From Acidiferrum sp963771295 (lineage in GTDB: Bacteria > Acidobacteriota > Terriglobia > Acidiferrales > UBA7541), in contig CAVYTB010000014.1 of the NCBI GenBank assembly GCA_963771295.1, positions 1-64,000 on the forward strand: a stretch of DNA of 64,000 nt. Direction: 5' to 3'. This document shows, piece after piece, positions 1-9,774 of this stretch. Numbering within the stretch: the stretch's first letter is position 1; every line of letters begins with the position of its first letter. The notes under the pieces are model-generated. The model ran no database searches. It had not been told where the DNA came from and saw only the letters and a list, made by a program, of their open reading frames with translations. Both the position numbers and the translations under genes were made by a program.

Positions 1-19
1 TCACAGGACTAATCCCCGT

Positions 20-48
20 AGAAGCCCGATAGCTTCCGGTTAGCCGAC
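20..48. repeat. Degenerate REP-like repeat fragment at the left edge
   Basis: The stretch ends in TTCCGGTTAGCCGAC, which resembles the right arm of the palindromic repeat found in many intergenic spaces of the first 31 kb. Only one arm is recognisable, and the rest of positions 1-185 shows no gene. This is a weak call based on the shared GCCGAC end. Confidence 0.35.
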
Positions 49-185
49 CACCCGGAAGGTGGTGCCTCAGATCACCATGCGCCGTTTGTGACGAAAAATT
101 GACCTCAGATTGTGAAGTGGCTCAGGGCGCTGAGGCACAGCAGATGGGCTGGCCAATTTCTTGTGGGAGAATCGCTCCCCTTTTG

Positions 186-2669
186 TCACTCGCTCCGCAA
201 AACCTCAATTGGATCGACCGCCAGCGCACGCAAGCTCGGCACCACATTTGCCGTCAGCGCGATGAGCAGGAACAGCGCAGTCACGCCAGCAAGCGTCGCC
301 GGATCGGTTGTGCTCATTCCATAGACGAATTGCTGCAGTATCCCGCTGATGGCTATCGCTCCAGCAACGCCCAGCGCGAGGCCGACCAACGCAAGCTTCA
401 TACCGTTGCCCACAATCATTTGAATAATGTCGTGCCGCTGTGCGCCGAGCGCGAGCCGCACTCCGACCTCGGGTCGCCGCTGCGCGATCGCGTAAGCCAT
501 CACCCCGTAAATGCCAATCGTCGCAAGAAAGATACCCAGTCCGGCGAATACGGCCAGTAGCAGAAAATTGAACCGTTGGGGAGCCAGATGGGTAGAAATG
601 AGTTCGCGGATCGTGTGAACTTCTGAGATAGCCATCTCCGGCGCATCGCGCCGAACGGTTGCAAGGATAGCGGACTGCGCCAGCGCAGGATCACGCTCGG
701 TTCGCACCGCGACACCGAGTGTCTCGAAATCTCTCGACCCCCAGGCCGACGGCACTTGCGCGCAAGGGATGTACATCGTCGGTTGGTCGGTCAGACGCAG
801 CGAGACTGTGCGCGCATCGCTCACTACGCCGATGATTTCGCGATCCCCTGCATCATGCCGCGAGAGATCAAACGGGCTGGTTTCAGCCTTAACGTGCTGC
901 TCGAGTGGATTTTGTCCGGGAAAGTACCTGCGCGCCAAGCTCTCGTTAATGACTGCAACCAACTGTGCGGATGCTGTGTCGCTGCGCTCAAAGAGACGCC
1001 CGGCAACCAGGCGCAGACCCATTGAATCAAGATAGCCGGGAGTGGTCGCCCGAAACAGCGCGTCCGGCTGGTCCTTGATCGCGGTCGGCTGTGGCCGCCC
1101 GGCAATGCTGAAATATGTATCGGCGCCGCGCCCGAGCACTAGGTCCGTTGTCATGCCACTGCTCTGGACCCCGGGTATGGAAAGTAAATCATCGCTGACA
1201 GTGTTGAGCAGTTGGGTTGCGTTTTGCGCATTCTGATACTTGGGATCGAGCGACAGCCAGAAGGTCAGCACTCCCGTTGTATTGAATCCCGGATCTTGGT
1301 TGTAGAGGTGCGCAAAGCTCTTGAGAAGCAGTCCAGCGGTGGTCAGGAGCACAAAAGCCACCGCCATTTCCGATACTATGAGGACGATCCGCGCACGCGC
1401 TGTCTCCCGTCGGCCGGTGGTGCTGCGCTCGCTCAACAGAGTTGCTGGATGGCTGGCGCTAACTCTAAACATCGGTAGGAAACCCGAAAGCAGTGCGGCA
1501 ATCACGGTTGCTACAATCGTGAAAGCCAGCACTGGTAGATTAAGGTCTATTCTGGAGATGCTTGGCAAATCCGAGGGCGCAACGGAAATGAGCAGCGATA
1601 GTGCCATGCGGGCGAGCAGCAAACCCGCTGCGGCACCCAAGCAGGCAACGATCAACGACTCGACAAATAGTTGTCGGCCAATCTGGGTACGCGAAGCACC
1701 CAACGCCGCGCGAATCGCTATCTCGCGATGCCGCCCCGTGGCGCGCACCAGGAACATGTTGCTCACGTTTGCGCAAGCGATCAGCAGCACCAGCGCAGCC
1801 GCTCCCATGAGCATCAGCAGCGCGGGACGAACCGAACCGGAAATCGCCTCGCGCAGGCTCGCCAGCTCGTAATTCTGATCCTTATCAGTATCCGGATACT
1901 GCTGCCGCAAACGCGCTGCAATGACGTTCATCTCTGCCGCCGCATCCTTCTCCGATGCTGTCGGCCGTAGCCGCGCATACAAATTCGGGCCATGTAACGC
2001 GCGCGAGGAGCGTCGCCCCGGCGGCACCTGCTGCATCGAGAAGGGCACTAGTACATCGGTGTTGCGCAGCAGCAGTGATAAATGCGGCGGCAAGACGCCG
2101 ATAACCCGATAACCGTGATGGTTGAGCTGAATGCTCTGGCCAACTATATTGGGATTGCCGCCGAACTGGGTTTGCCAGAGCTCGTGCGTAAGCACCACGA
2201 CGCGCTCCTGGGCATCGGCTTCGTGCACAGTGAAAGTCCGACCGAACTGCGGCTGAAAATCAAGAACGGAGAAAAGGCTAGGCGAAACCTCTTGGCCACT
2301 AATATTTCGTGCTTCGCCACTGCCGGTAAGAGTCATATCGGTTGCGAAGGTCACGATTGCGGTTGCCTCGAACGAATGAGCTTGCGCGACAATATCTTCG
2401 ATGTCGGGGTATGACAGATACGGGAGGCTGTGATGTTCGCTCCCTAAGGCAGCGTGCCAACTTACCCGGTCGTAGCTACGCTCGATGCGGAAGACACGCC
2501 CGGCGCCGCCAAAGGGCAAAGAACGCAGCAGCACTGCTTCGATCACGCTGAAAATGGCGGTGTTCGCGCCGATGCCGAGCGCAAGCGTCAGCACAACAAC
2601 AGCGGTGAAGCCCGGCGTCTTTGTCAGCATCCGGATTGCGGACCGAACGTCCTGAATCAGCGTCCTCAT
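186..2669 (-). CDS. ADOP-family FtsX/MacB-like ABC transporter permease
   Basis: This is an 827-residue duplicated permease of the MacB/FtsX superfamily (the 'acidobacterial duplicated orphan permease' type). It probably works in the inner membrane in efflux or envelope mechanotransmission with an unlinked ATPase. Visible architecture: an N-terminal membrane segment with the ADOP signature LALGIGANTAIFSV near residues 30-45, a MacB periplasmic core domain, an FtsX membrane block around 290-410, then a second periplasmic domain and a second FtsX block ending in SLRALAVDPIEVLRSE. The start is ATG at 2669 because AAGGGGG lies 6 nt upstream; a TTG at 2690 would put that ribosome site inside the gene. 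Unlike the second ADOP gene (14097-16745), it lacks the N-terminal soluble extension and has no PadR partner. Substrate unknown. Confidence 0.9.
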   Translation of the reverse strand: MRTLIQDVRSAIRMLTKTPGFTAVVVLTLALGIGANTAIFSVIEAVLLRSLPFGGAGRVFRIERSYDRVSWHAALGSEHHSLPYLSYPDIEDIVAQAHSFEATAIVTFATDMTLTGSGEARNISGQEVSPSLFSVLDFQPQFGRTFTVHEADAQERVVVLTHELWQTQFGGNPNIVGQSIQLNHHGYRVIGVLPPHLSLLLRNTDVLVPFSMQQVPPGRRSSRALHGPNLYARLRPTASEKDAAAEMNVIAARLRQQYPDTDKDQNYELASLREAISGSVRPALLMLMGAAALVLLIACANVSNMFLVRATGRHREIAIRAALGASRTQIGRQLFVESLIVACLGAAAGLLLARMALSLLISVAPSDLPSISRIDLNLPVLAFTIVATVIAALLSGFLPMFRVSASHPATLLSERSTTGRRETARARIVLIVSEMAVAFVLLTTAGLLLKSFAHLYNQDPGFNTTGVLTFWLSLDPKYQNAQNATQLLNTVSDDLLSIPGVQSSGMTTDLVLGRGADTYFSIAGRPQPTAIKDQPDALFRATTPGYLDSMGLRLVAGRLFERSDTASAQLVAVINESLARRYFPGQNPLEQHVKAETSPFDLSRHDAGDREIIGVVSDARTVSLRLTDQPTMYIPCAQVPSAWGSRDFETLGVAVRTERDPALAQSAILATVRRDAPEMAISEVHTIRELISTHLAPQRFNFLLLAVFAGLGIFLATIGIYGVMAYAIAQRRPEVGVRLALGAQRHDIIQMIVGNGMKLALVGLALGVAGAIAISGILQQFVYGMSTTDPATLAGVTALFLLIALTANVVPSLRALAVDPIEVLRSE

Positions 2670-2690
2670 GGTGTCCCCCTTCTTAGGCAA

Positions 2691-3110
2691 GACCGCAAGC
2701 GAAACTCTGATCTCGCTGTGAGCATCCGCGGTTCCAGCTTAACCCCGTTCTACTCTGCTGATCTCACATGGTTTATTTTGATTGGAGCGGGTTTTCCGTG
2801 AGCGAGATGTCCGTATGCGGGAAGCTACGTCCCTAAACCGGACAGTTCACGAAGTGGCACAAGGCATGCAGCCCTTCTCAAGTTTACGTAGTTTATTGGA
2901 CGTATGACGGGCAATGCGGAAGTAACCGAATTGCCTCCTGTTGGCGAGGATTCGCCAGTCTGAGAGGATCTATCTCTAGGCGATGGTAGGTTTAGCCTGA
3001 CCCGCCTGTCGGCATAAAACAGTACGGCAAGTTCTGGGATGACCGGTTGTATCCAGGTCGTCTAAGCAAGAATTTAGTTAAGTAAGAATTTAGTCCGCAG
3101 AGGGAGCCCG
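2691..3110. other. Intergenic region with a degenerate REP-like copy
   Basis: No coding region is recognised between the divergent permease and VOC genes. Around 2905-2950 the sequence TGACGGGCAATGCGGAAG resembles the left arm and centre of the dispersed palindromic repeat, but the right arm is poorly kept. The direct repeat AAGAATTTAGT occurs twice near 3068-3092. No promoter was assigned with confidence. Confidence 0.4.
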
Positions 3111-3500
3111 ATGAAGCGCACTTGGACGATCATAGGGGTAGGCAACGTGCCGGGCAGCTTCAAATGGTACCAGGCGCTGTTCGGTCAGCCGGCTACCCTT
3201 CCTGCCCATGATTACTTTGGGCAAATCCTCGATTCAGATGGAACTGTTTTGCTCTGCCTCCACGCGTGGGGCGCCCACGAGCATCCCTCATTGATGAGCC
3301 CCGATCACGGGACACCCGGCAACGGGCTACTGTTGTTCTTCCGTGTCGATGATTTCGACCTAGCGCTTCAAAGGGCACGCTCTCTCGTCACTCGGCTCGA
3401 AGAGGAGCCACATGTGAATTCGAACACTCAAACCAAGGAGTTCTCGCTCCGAGATCCGGACGGATATTACGTTACGATCAGTGCGCTCTCTGCGACCTGA
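3111..3500 (+). CDS. VOC-family (glyoxalase/bleomycin-resistance fold) protein
   Basis: A 129-residue protein with the single-module vicinal oxygen chelate fold: an N-terminal beta-alpha unit (VPGSFKWYQALFGQPA) that matches the 'S..WY...LG' pattern of the family, and a C-terminal LRDPDGYYVTIS that matches the conserved 'DPDGN.I.l' end. Members are cytosolic metal-dependent dioxygenases, isomerases or drug-binding proteins and act as dimers. The exact substrate cannot be told from sequence. The start ATG at 3111 has AGAGGGAG just upstream. It stands alone; the 3' side has a REP-like repeat. Confidence 0.8.
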   Translation: MKRTWTIIGVGNVPGSFKWYQALFGQPATLPAHDYFGQILDSDGTVLLCLHAWGAHEHPSLMSPDHGTPGNGLLLFFRVDDFDLALQRARSLVTRLEEEPHVNSNTQTKEFSLRDPDGYYVTISALSAT

Positions 3501-3640
3501 CAAGGCGCTGCAGCTACCAAGCGCTGGCCGGGGCTTCATGGGGCAGCGCCGCCCGGCCTCGCTCCCCTCGCAGGGCGGCTCTTGTCGTCTGATCGCCCAT
3601 TCCAATAGGGAACGTATCGCGGAGTTTTGATTATTCTGAT

Positions 3641-3689
3641 CGTGTCACGGACAACTCTGACGTAACGCGATTAGGTAAGGGTAGCCGAC
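3641..3689. repeat. REP-like palindromic repeat copy
   Basis: A copy of the dispersed repeat (TCACGGACAACTCT ... TTAGGTAAGGGTAGCCGAC). The left arm is imperfect and the right arm ends in the family hallmark GCCGAC. It lies in the 382-bp space 3501-3882 between the VOC gene and the convergent GH130 operon; nothing else is recognised in that space. Confidence 0.6.
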
Positions 3690-3882
3690 CACTGGGGAAC
3701 TACCGGGGCAAACGTGCCCTATGTTCCGACTCGATCAGCGATACGTTGCAAACGCTAAGAACGTGAACTTCACGCAATCGATATTCGTTTTCTGCTTCAC
3801 CCTGATTGAACGCAACCGAGTATAGGCCGAAAGGATCGCTGTGAACTGCTGTCGATTTTGTTGAAGGGGACAACCCAGGCAT

Positions 3883-4818
3883 CTATTTGGCTTGTCTGCC
3901 GCGGTCCTGGCAGAGGGCGACAAGATCTGCTATGTTCGCTTCGCCGACGCACATGACCGTATCTGCGGCACCCCAGTAAATCTTCACGGTTCCATCGGAC
4001 TCGGGAACGGCCCCACAGGTGAAGACTACATTGTGGACATATCCGGTTATTTCCCAGGGATCTTGCGGTTGCAAAATCCAAGAGTCTCCCACCCCGATGA
4101 TCTTGGCCGGGTCCTGCAGGTCATGCAGAGCAACCCCTAGACGATAGACCGATCCATCCATCGTCTTGAAAACTCCGTGATAGATGGAAAGCCATCCCTG
4201 GTCTGTTTTGATCGGCGGCGCACCCGGACCGATCTTCATTTCGTCCCAGTGGTACGGGACCGGCCTAATGATGAGCTGAGATAGGCCCCAGAAACATAAG
4301 TCAGGAGAATAGGAAATCCAGATTGACCACGGGGAGATTTCAGAATGAGGACGGTCCAGCCGGGCATAGAGTCCATCAAACTTCTCGGGAAAGATCACCA
4401 CATTCCGATAATCCGCCTCGGTGATGAGGGATACCCTTTCTACCTTACTGAAGTCCTTCGTCTTCGCTAGAGCGATCCGCACTCCATTACGCGAGTAGGC
4501 GCTGTATGTGATGATGTATTCCCCTTCCAGCAGAGTCACACGTGGGTCTTCAACGCCGAACTCTTCATAGGCGGCAAATGGGCTGTCCCACGCAGGAGTG
4601 AGAAAGGGCTGTGGATCGGCGGTGAATTGAAATCCGTCGCCGCTGCGGGCCAAACCAAGGATCGACCGGCCCGTGCGCAAATGGGAACGGAAAAGCATAA
4701 TGTATTCATTCTTATGTTTGACAACCGCTGCGTTGTGAACTGTTTCCACCGGGTAGGGGATATCGTTTTTGGTCAGGATGGGGTTGTGGCTATAGCGTCT
4801 GACAATGTCCGCCTTCAT
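3883..4818 (-). CDS. GH130 family glycoside phosphorylase/hydrolase (short form)
   Basis: A 311-residue five-bladed beta-propeller protein of glycoside hydrolase family 130, whose known members phosphorolyse or hydrolyse beta-mannosides such as mannosyl-glucose and mannooligosaccharides. The signature YEEFGVEDPRVT near residues 86-97 contains the family's catalytic Asp. Other propeller motifs are HNAAVV, GPGAPPIKTDQGWLSIYHG and GYVHNVVFTCGAV. The ATG at 4818 overlaps the stop of the upstream glycosyltransferase by 4 nt (ATGA), so translation is probably coupled. It is the last gene of a GH130-GT4-GH130 unit. No signal peptide, so cytosolic. Subfamily and direction (synthesis or breakdown) cannot be decided from sequence alone. 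Confidence 0.88.
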   Translation of the reverse strand: MKADIVRRYSHNPILTKNDIPYPVETVHNAAVVKHKNEYIMLFRSHLRTGRSILGLARSGDGFQFTADPQPFLTPAWDSPFAAYEEFGVEDPRVTLLEGEYIITYSAYSRNGVRIALAKTKDFSKVERVSLITEADYRNVVIFPEKFDGLYARLDRPHSEISPWSIWISYSPDLCFWGLSQLIIRPVPYHWDEMKIGPGAPPIKTDQGWLSIYHGVFKTMDGSVYRLGVALHDLQDPAKIIGVGDSWILQPQDPWEITGYVHNVVFTCGAVPESDGTVKIYWGAADTVMCVGEANIADLVALCQDRGRQAK

Positions 4819-5867
4819 GACTGCCTCTTTTCTTTTTCTATCAAATCAAAAATCGTTGCGTAAACCTGTTCGTAGCCCTCCACCATAGTTTCGATAGAAA
4901 AGCATTGCTGGACGCGTTGACGGCACGCGCGACGATCGATTCCAGAAAGGCGGCCCAGCACCAGCACCGCTTCATTGACGTTGTTGACCAGAAAGCCGGT
5001 CTGTCCGTCCTGGATCACCTCACGGCACGAGCCCAGATCCATGGCAATCACAGGCACGCCGGCGGCATTGGCTTCCGCCAGGACCAGACCAAATCGCTCG
5101 GGAATGGTGTTCAGATGAAGTAGCGCACAGGCCCGCGCGAACAATTCATTTTTTCCCGCTACCCCGACCGGCCCTATGTAGCAGATTTTTTGACCGTCAA
5201 TGTGTGGCTTGAGCTTTTCCCGGTAATAGACTTCGTCCTGGATGATTCCGGCGATGATTAAACGTCGGCCGCTAAGGCGCGCGACCTCAATGGCCAGATG
5301 CACGCCCTTATCCGGGTGAATTCGGCCTAGAAAGATCAGGTCATCGCCGCCGAATTCCTGCAGCGTGTACAGCGAAAGGTCGATCCCGTTATAGACCGTT
5401 GCCAGGTAATTCAGTCCGGGCGCACGATCTGAATCGCTGATGGAAACGAAATATCCGTCCCCATACTTTTGATAGACGGGCATGATTCTGGGCGACGAGA
5501 ACCCATGGACGGTCGTGAGCACCGGCGTCGTGACCAACCGGGTGTAGGTCAACGCCATGAAATCGTAATGGCTGTGGATGAGGTCAAACTCAGCTGCATG
5601 CTCGAACGCTTCCGAGATGTGGAGGTACTCAGCCACTTTGGGATCGCCAGAGCGATCCTCCTCATATCCCCGGTCCACGACGGCATGCAGATGAGCGCGG
5701 GTCACAGAATCCCTGGTAGCAAACAAGGTTACATCCCAGCCCCGTGCGACCAGCCCTTCGGTAATGTTGCTAGCCACCGTCTCCCAGGCACCATAGTGCA
5801 GGGGAGGCGTTCGCCAGGCTACCGGCGATAGCATCGCCACTCTTCTCTTGGTGCTGGTAACGGTCAT
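4815..5867 (-). CDS. GT4-family glycosyltransferase (GT-B fold)
   Basis: A 350-residue retaining glycosyltransferase. The N-terminal Rossmann half has LSPVAWRTPPLHYGAWE (acceptor side) and the C-terminal half has the donor-binding GRIHPDKGVHLAIEVA and ERFGLVLAEANAAGVPVIA, the E-x7-E motif of GT4. The donor is probably GDP- or UDP-activated sugar, and the enzyme is cytosolic or membrane-peripheral. The ATG at 5867 (MTVTSTKRR) is preferred; a TTG at 5879 would overlap the upstream gene and put GGAAGG too close. It sits between two GH130 genes with a 5-nt gap upstream and a 4-nt overlap downstream, which suggests that it makes or extends the same manno-configured glycan the GH130 enzymes process. 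Confidence 0.88.
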   Translation of the reverse strand: MTVTSTKRRVAMLSPVAWRTPPLHYGAWETVASNITEGLVARGWDVTLFATRDSVTRAHLHAVVDRGYEEDRSGDPKVAEYLHISEAFEHAAEFDLIHSHYDFMALTYTRLVTTPVLTTVHGFSSPRIMPVYQKYGDGYFVSISDSDRAPGLNYLATVYNGIDLSLYTLQEFGGDDLIFLGRIHPDKGVHLAIEVARLSGRRLIIAGIIQDEVYYREKLKPHIDGQKICYIGPVGVAGKNELFARACALLHLNTIPERFGLVLAEANAAGVPVIAMDLGSCREVIQDGQTGFLVNNVNEAVLVLGRLSGIDRRACRQRVQQCFSIETMVEGYEQVYATIFDLIEKEKRQS

Positions 5868-5872
5868 GCTGT

Positions 5873-7360
5873 TCAGCAACCTTCCGGATGCATGGCGGCC
5901 AGGACCTCAGCGAGCGGCACAGTAGCAAAACCAGTAGCGTGATCGGCCATAGCATAAGGGATGATCAATTCGCCTTTGTGGACGAGAGCTCCACATGTGT
6001 AAACAACATTAGGCACGTAGCCTACGCGTTCGCTCTCGTTGGGTTTGATCAGGGGTTCCCGCAGTCGTCCGATAACTTTGCTCGGATCATTGCGATCAAG
6101 TAGGAACGCGCCGATGCAGTACTTGCGCACGGGGCCAACCCCGTGGCTCAGGACCAACCAGCCAGCATCGGTCTCGATGGGGGATCCGCAGTTCCCGAGC
6201 TGTACCAGTTCCCACGGGAAAACAGGTCTAAGGACCAATTTGCGTTCATTCCAGAAATGGACGTTGTCGGAAAACATGATGTAGACGTTCTCGTTGTCCT
6301 GGCGGGACAGCATGGCATAGAAGCTGTTTATTTTTCGGGGAAAGAAGGCCATGCCTTTGTTCTCCGCGGCCGGACCATTCAACGTAATGAATCGGAAATG
6401 GAGGAAGTCAGACGTTTCTACCAACTCCGGCATGATCACTCTGCCATCGAAGGCAGTAAATGTGGCGTAGTAAATGTGTGTGCCGTCATCGTTCTTGAAA
6501 CAAACAAACCGTGCGTCCTCAATACCGTTCCGCTGCGAGGGAGTGGCCGGGAAAATAATGCGCTCAGACAACTGCTGGTCTGGCTGGAACTGCACTTGGT
6601 AGTTGGAGCGAGCGAGCATCCAAATTCCCTGCGCGACGTTCTGATCGTGGTACACCATTCCATCCGACAGGCGGAACTCCTTTAGCCGAAACTGGTTCAC
6701 TTCGGCTTCCAGATTGGCGCGCAACTCTTCTAGCACAAACGACTCTCCGAGTTTGTTCATCACCCGCTGGCTGAATTCGCTGGTCAATCCCAGCTCAACG
6801 AGTTTCCGTATGAACAGCGCCTTCTCGTACCGTAGGCTGGGGATTTGACGCGGCTCGGTGAGGAAGCCAGTTGGCGTTAGCACTTCAATCCGATGATCGG
6901 GATGAATGATACCAGTCCGAAAGGTGATGGAAGAAATGTGGCCTTCGCCGGTCGCGCGCAAGCTGAGAACAAAACGCAGAGCGCCGGCCGGAAGGTCTGT
7001 CTGGTCAGGGTGCGGAACGATGGAAGGGTTGAACAGCGCGGCAGATTCTAACGAGTATTCGGCCAGGAAATAGGAACCGATCAACAGCTGTCTTGGTTCA
7101 GAAAGTTCCCCGTCCGTCGGCAGCAACTCGCGGACCTGTTCAAAGCGTTGCCGAAAGAGTTTGTAGATCTGTTGGTGGCGCTTTGAGAATTCAGCGGAGA
7201 CTTCGTCCAGAAGGAGGCCGACTTGGTCATCCGGGAGCAACATGATCCTGGCTACGATGCCACGCGCCCGCCCAGCGTCACCCGGACTGAATGGCCGCAA
7301 AAGAACGCGTGACTGGTCGGGCCTGAGAATGACGGAGGTACGTTTAAGTTGTATTGACAT
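5873..7360 (-). CDS. GH130 family glycoside phosphorylase-like protein (long form)
   Basis: A 495-residue protein with a helical N-terminal part (residues 1-170, with repeated RLR/FEQV heptads) followed by a GH130 beta-propeller. The catalytic signature NGIEDARFVCF carries the conserved Asp. Later propeller motifs are LGNCGSPIETDAGWLVLSHG and GYVPNVVYTCGALV. The frame stays open upstream to 7714, but that 113-residue extension is Cys/Arg/Ser-rich and unlike the family, so ATG at 7360 (MSIQLKRTSVILRP) is chosen. A weak TGGAAC lies upstream. First gene of the three-gene unit with a GT4 enzyme and a second, shorter GH130. The helical N-terminus is longer than in classic phosphorylases and may mediate oligomerisation or partner binding (inference). 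Confidence 0.85.
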   Translation of the reverse strand: MSIQLKRTSVILRPDQSRVLLRPFSPGDAGRARGIVARIMLLPDDQVGLLLDEVSAEFSKRHQQIYKLFRQRFEQVRELLPTDGELSEPRQLLIGSYFLAEYSLESAALFNPSIVPHPDQTDLPAGALRFVLSLRATGEGHISSITFRTGIIHPDHRIEVLTPTGFLTEPRQIPSLRYEKALFIRKLVELGLTSEFSQRVMNKLGESFVLEELRANLEAEVNQFRLKEFRLSDGMVYHDQNVAQGIWMLARSNYQVQFQPDQQLSERIIFPATPSQRNGIEDARFVCFKNDDGTHIYYATFTAFDGRVIMPELVETSDFLHFRFITLNGPAAENKGMAFFPRKINSFYAMLSRQDNENVYIMFSDNVHFWNERKLVLRPVFPWELVQLGNCGSPIETDAGWLVLSHGVGPVRKYCIGAFLLDRNDPSKVIGRLREPLIKPNESERVGYVPNVVYTCGALVHKGELIIPYAMADHATGFATVPLAEVLAAMHPEGC

Positions 7361-7817
7361 AGTCTGATTGTTCCAGGAAAACGAGGACAGGACGCGACTA
7401 TTCTTCTGCGAAGGCAATCGGTTCCTTAAAGCTGGTGCGCCTATTCTGCGCCAGACGCATTTCCGCCAACAGAGCAAGAAGGCTAGAGTGGATTCAGCTC
7501 CCTGGTTGCCGCTAACCCGGTCCACCTGCAGGCCATCGCGGCAGCCACCGGTTTTGGGAGAGTTCCCAGCCCAGATCATTCCAGGCGAGGACTCAGTCGA
7601 AAGCGCATTGCGCCTGTTCAATTGGCTGCTGGTCAAAATCGGCCGCACCCGATCTGCCTGACAGAACCCGTGGGTGCCAATGGACCGGAAGTGACCCTGC
7701 TCGGAGATCTGCAATTCCGTCAGCCATCGCAGAGCCTCCGGCCCTTAAATGCTCAAATGACAGTCGAAGGCTTTACGGGACCACCCGTTTTTTTTTTGCA
7801 AGTCGGCGATTGTTGCC

Positions 7818-7865
7818 GAGTGACGGGCAACCCTTCCGTAACCCGGTAAGGTGAGGATTGCCGAC
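7818..7865. repeat. REP-like palindromic repeat copy
   Basis: A clear copy: GAGTGACGGGCAACCCTTCC, then a loop with TAACCCGGTA, then GGATTGCCGAC. The arms GGCAACCCTTCC and its complement form a hairpin, with the right arm partly decayed. It lies between the GH130 gene and the ggt gene, both on the minus strand. Confidence 0.75.
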
Positions 7866-7956
7866 AACTCAGAAAACGCGCCCCTCACACAATCAGTTTC
7901 AGGACCCCAAACTCGGCTAGGCGATGAATTCAGAAAGTTGACCCTATCCACCGTCC

Positions 7957-9774
7957 TCACCATGCCCACGCGTACGCCTCGACTCGTGGGTCAGCCCCTG
8001 CGCTCAGCACGCCAGTCTTCGCATCAATGATGATGGCGGCGCTGGACGCAAGCGACCAAGGTGGTGCGACACGCAACTTGTGACCGCGCGCGATGAGTTC
8101 CTTTTGCGTCGCTTCGGGGATGCGCTCCTCCACCGCCATGTCGCCCGGAACCATGGTGTGCGGAAACGGCGAAGACGGGAAGCTTCTGGTCTCCCACCGG
8201 GGAGCTTCGATGGCTTGCTGGACGTTCATACCGAAATCGATCACGTTGACCAAGGTCTGCAGGGTGACCATCACCTGGTCGTCGCCGCCAGGACTTCCCG
8301 TAATCATGAACGGCTGGCCGTCCTTCATCACGAGCGTGCTTTGCAACGTGCTGCGGGGCCGCTTTCCGGGCTCAAGCGCGTTCGCCTCACCCCGAATCAG
8401 CGAGTAATAGTCGCCACGGCAGTTGAAGATGACTCCCGTGTTTCCCATCACGACTCCCGTTCCGAACACGCTGTGAAGGCTGGGCTCGAAGCTGACCATG
8501 TTGCGGTCCTTGTCGACGATGGCGATGTAGCTCGTATCGCCGTTGAAGTCCGCGTCACCGTCGAGAACCACATGCCAGGGATACTCCGCAGCGCCTGCGA
8601 CAAATTTTTCGGGTGAACCCGGGCGCAGCTCCAACGAAGCTTTTGCCGGATCGACGAGCTTTCTGCGTTCCTTTGCGTAGTCCTTCGACAGCAATCCGTC
8701 GTAGGGAATCTTGATGAAGTCCATGTCGCCGAGAAATTTCTCGCGATCGGCCATGGCAAGTTTCATGACCTCGACATTGGTGGAGATGAAGTCGACGCTG
8801 TTATGGCCGAGCGCTTTCAGATCGTACCCTTCCAGCAGGTTTAGAGCGATCAGTTCGGTCGGTCCTTGGCTGGCCGAAGGATTCTTATAAACCTGATAGC
8901 CCCGGTAGTCGGTGGAGACCGGAGTTTCCACTTTCGCGGTGTATTCCGCAAAATCCTCGTAGCGGAACAGGCCGCCGTTGGCTTCTGAGAAGGCCGCCAT
9001 CTCGTGCGCAATGTCGCCTGAGTAGAATCGATCGCGGGCCGCCTTCAGTGCCTCGTGCCGCCCCTTTGCTTTGTTCGCCCTTTCCGCTTCGACCAGCTTT
9101 TTCAGCGTGCGAGCCAGATCTGGATTCCTGAAGATCTCACCGGCCTTCGGCGCCTCACCATTCGGCTTATAGATTTTGATCGTCGAAGGGTACTTGAGTA
9201 TTTTCTGAGCGCCGGCAATCATCCGCGCGCGACCTTCACTCAGAGGAAATCCGTTTTCCGCAAGGTCGATAGCCGGCTGGAGCACTTGCTCGAAACTCAT
9301 TGTTCCCCAGCGATCTAGCAGGATGTACCACGCATCCACCACGCCCGGCAGTCCACCCGACAGCAGTCCATCGCTGACCGGAATTTTGCCCCCACTGTTT
9401 TCCTCGTACCACTCGATGGTCGCCAACTTGGGAGCGCGCGGCTCCGCATTGATGGAAATCACTTTTTTCGCGCGCGCATCGTAAACGAGCACAACCGCGT
9501 CACTGCCGACACCATTGAGAGCAAAATCAGTGACCGCGAGTGCCGCTTGGCCGCCAACGACTGCATCGAACGCGTTGCCGCCCCTCTGCAAGATGCGGCT
9601 GGCCACCTCTGTCGCTTCCGCCTTCATCGATGACACTGCTGCCTGTCGGCCTCGAATGACCGGGCGCATGGTCCGGGGCAAAGGGGCGTCTGGCCCCTGG
9701 GCGATGGAATTGGCCGCAAAGCCCAAGCAGAGAATCAACACGCCTGTAACGAGCGTTCTCGTCGAAACTGTCAT
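7957..9774 (-). CDS. ggt: Gamma-glutamyltranspeptidase (glutathione hydrolase)
   Basis: A 605-residue secreted Ntn-hydrolase that cleaves gamma-glutamyl bonds of glutathione and related compounds in the periplasm. It has an N-terminal signal peptide (TLVTGVLILCLGFAANSIAQG) and the large-subunit start VSSMKAEATEVASRILQRGGNAFDAVV. The autocleavage site is GDTSYIAIVD, where Thr becomes the nucleophile of the small subunit, and the oxyanion/substrate motif is GSPGGDDQV. The length fits the family. The usual GxRS-type glutamate-binding segment is less obvious in this copy, so substrate preference is uncertain. The gene is monocistronic, with REP-like repeats on both sides. Confidence 0.92.
   Translation of the reverse strand: MTVSTRTLVTGVLILCLGFAANSIAQGPDAPLPRTMRPVIRGRQAAVSSMKAEATEVASRILQRGGNAFDAVVGGQAALAVTDFALNGVGSDAVVLVYDARAKKVISINAEPRAPKLATIEWYEENSGGKIPVSDGLLSGGLPGVVDAWYILLDRWGTMSFEQVLQPAIDLAENGFPLSEGRARMIAGAQKILKYPSTIKIYKPNGEAPKAGEIFRNPDLARTLKKLVEAERANKAKGRHEALKAARDRFYSGDIAHEMAAFSEANGGLFRYEDFAEYTAKVETPVSTDYRGYQVYKNPSASQGPTELIALNLLEGYDLKALGHNSVDFISTNVEVMKLAMADREKFLGDMDFIKIPYDGLLSKDYAKERRKLVDPAKASLELRPGSPEKFVAGAAEYPWHVVLDGDADFNGDTSYIAIVDKDRNMVSFEPSLHSVFGTGVVMGNTGVIFNCRGDYYSLIRGEANALEPGKRPRSTLQSTLVMKDGQPFMITGSPGGDDQVMVTLQTLVNVIDFGMNVQQAIEAPRWETRSFPSSPFPHTMVPGDMAVEERIPEATQKELIARGHKLRVAPPWSLASSAAIIIDAKTGVLSAGADPRVEAYAWAW

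Noticed and set aside
7361..7714. Open upstream extension of the long GH130 gene
   Set aside because: The 113-residue extension is Cys/Arg-rich with no family similarity; ATG 7360 begins the recognisable protein.
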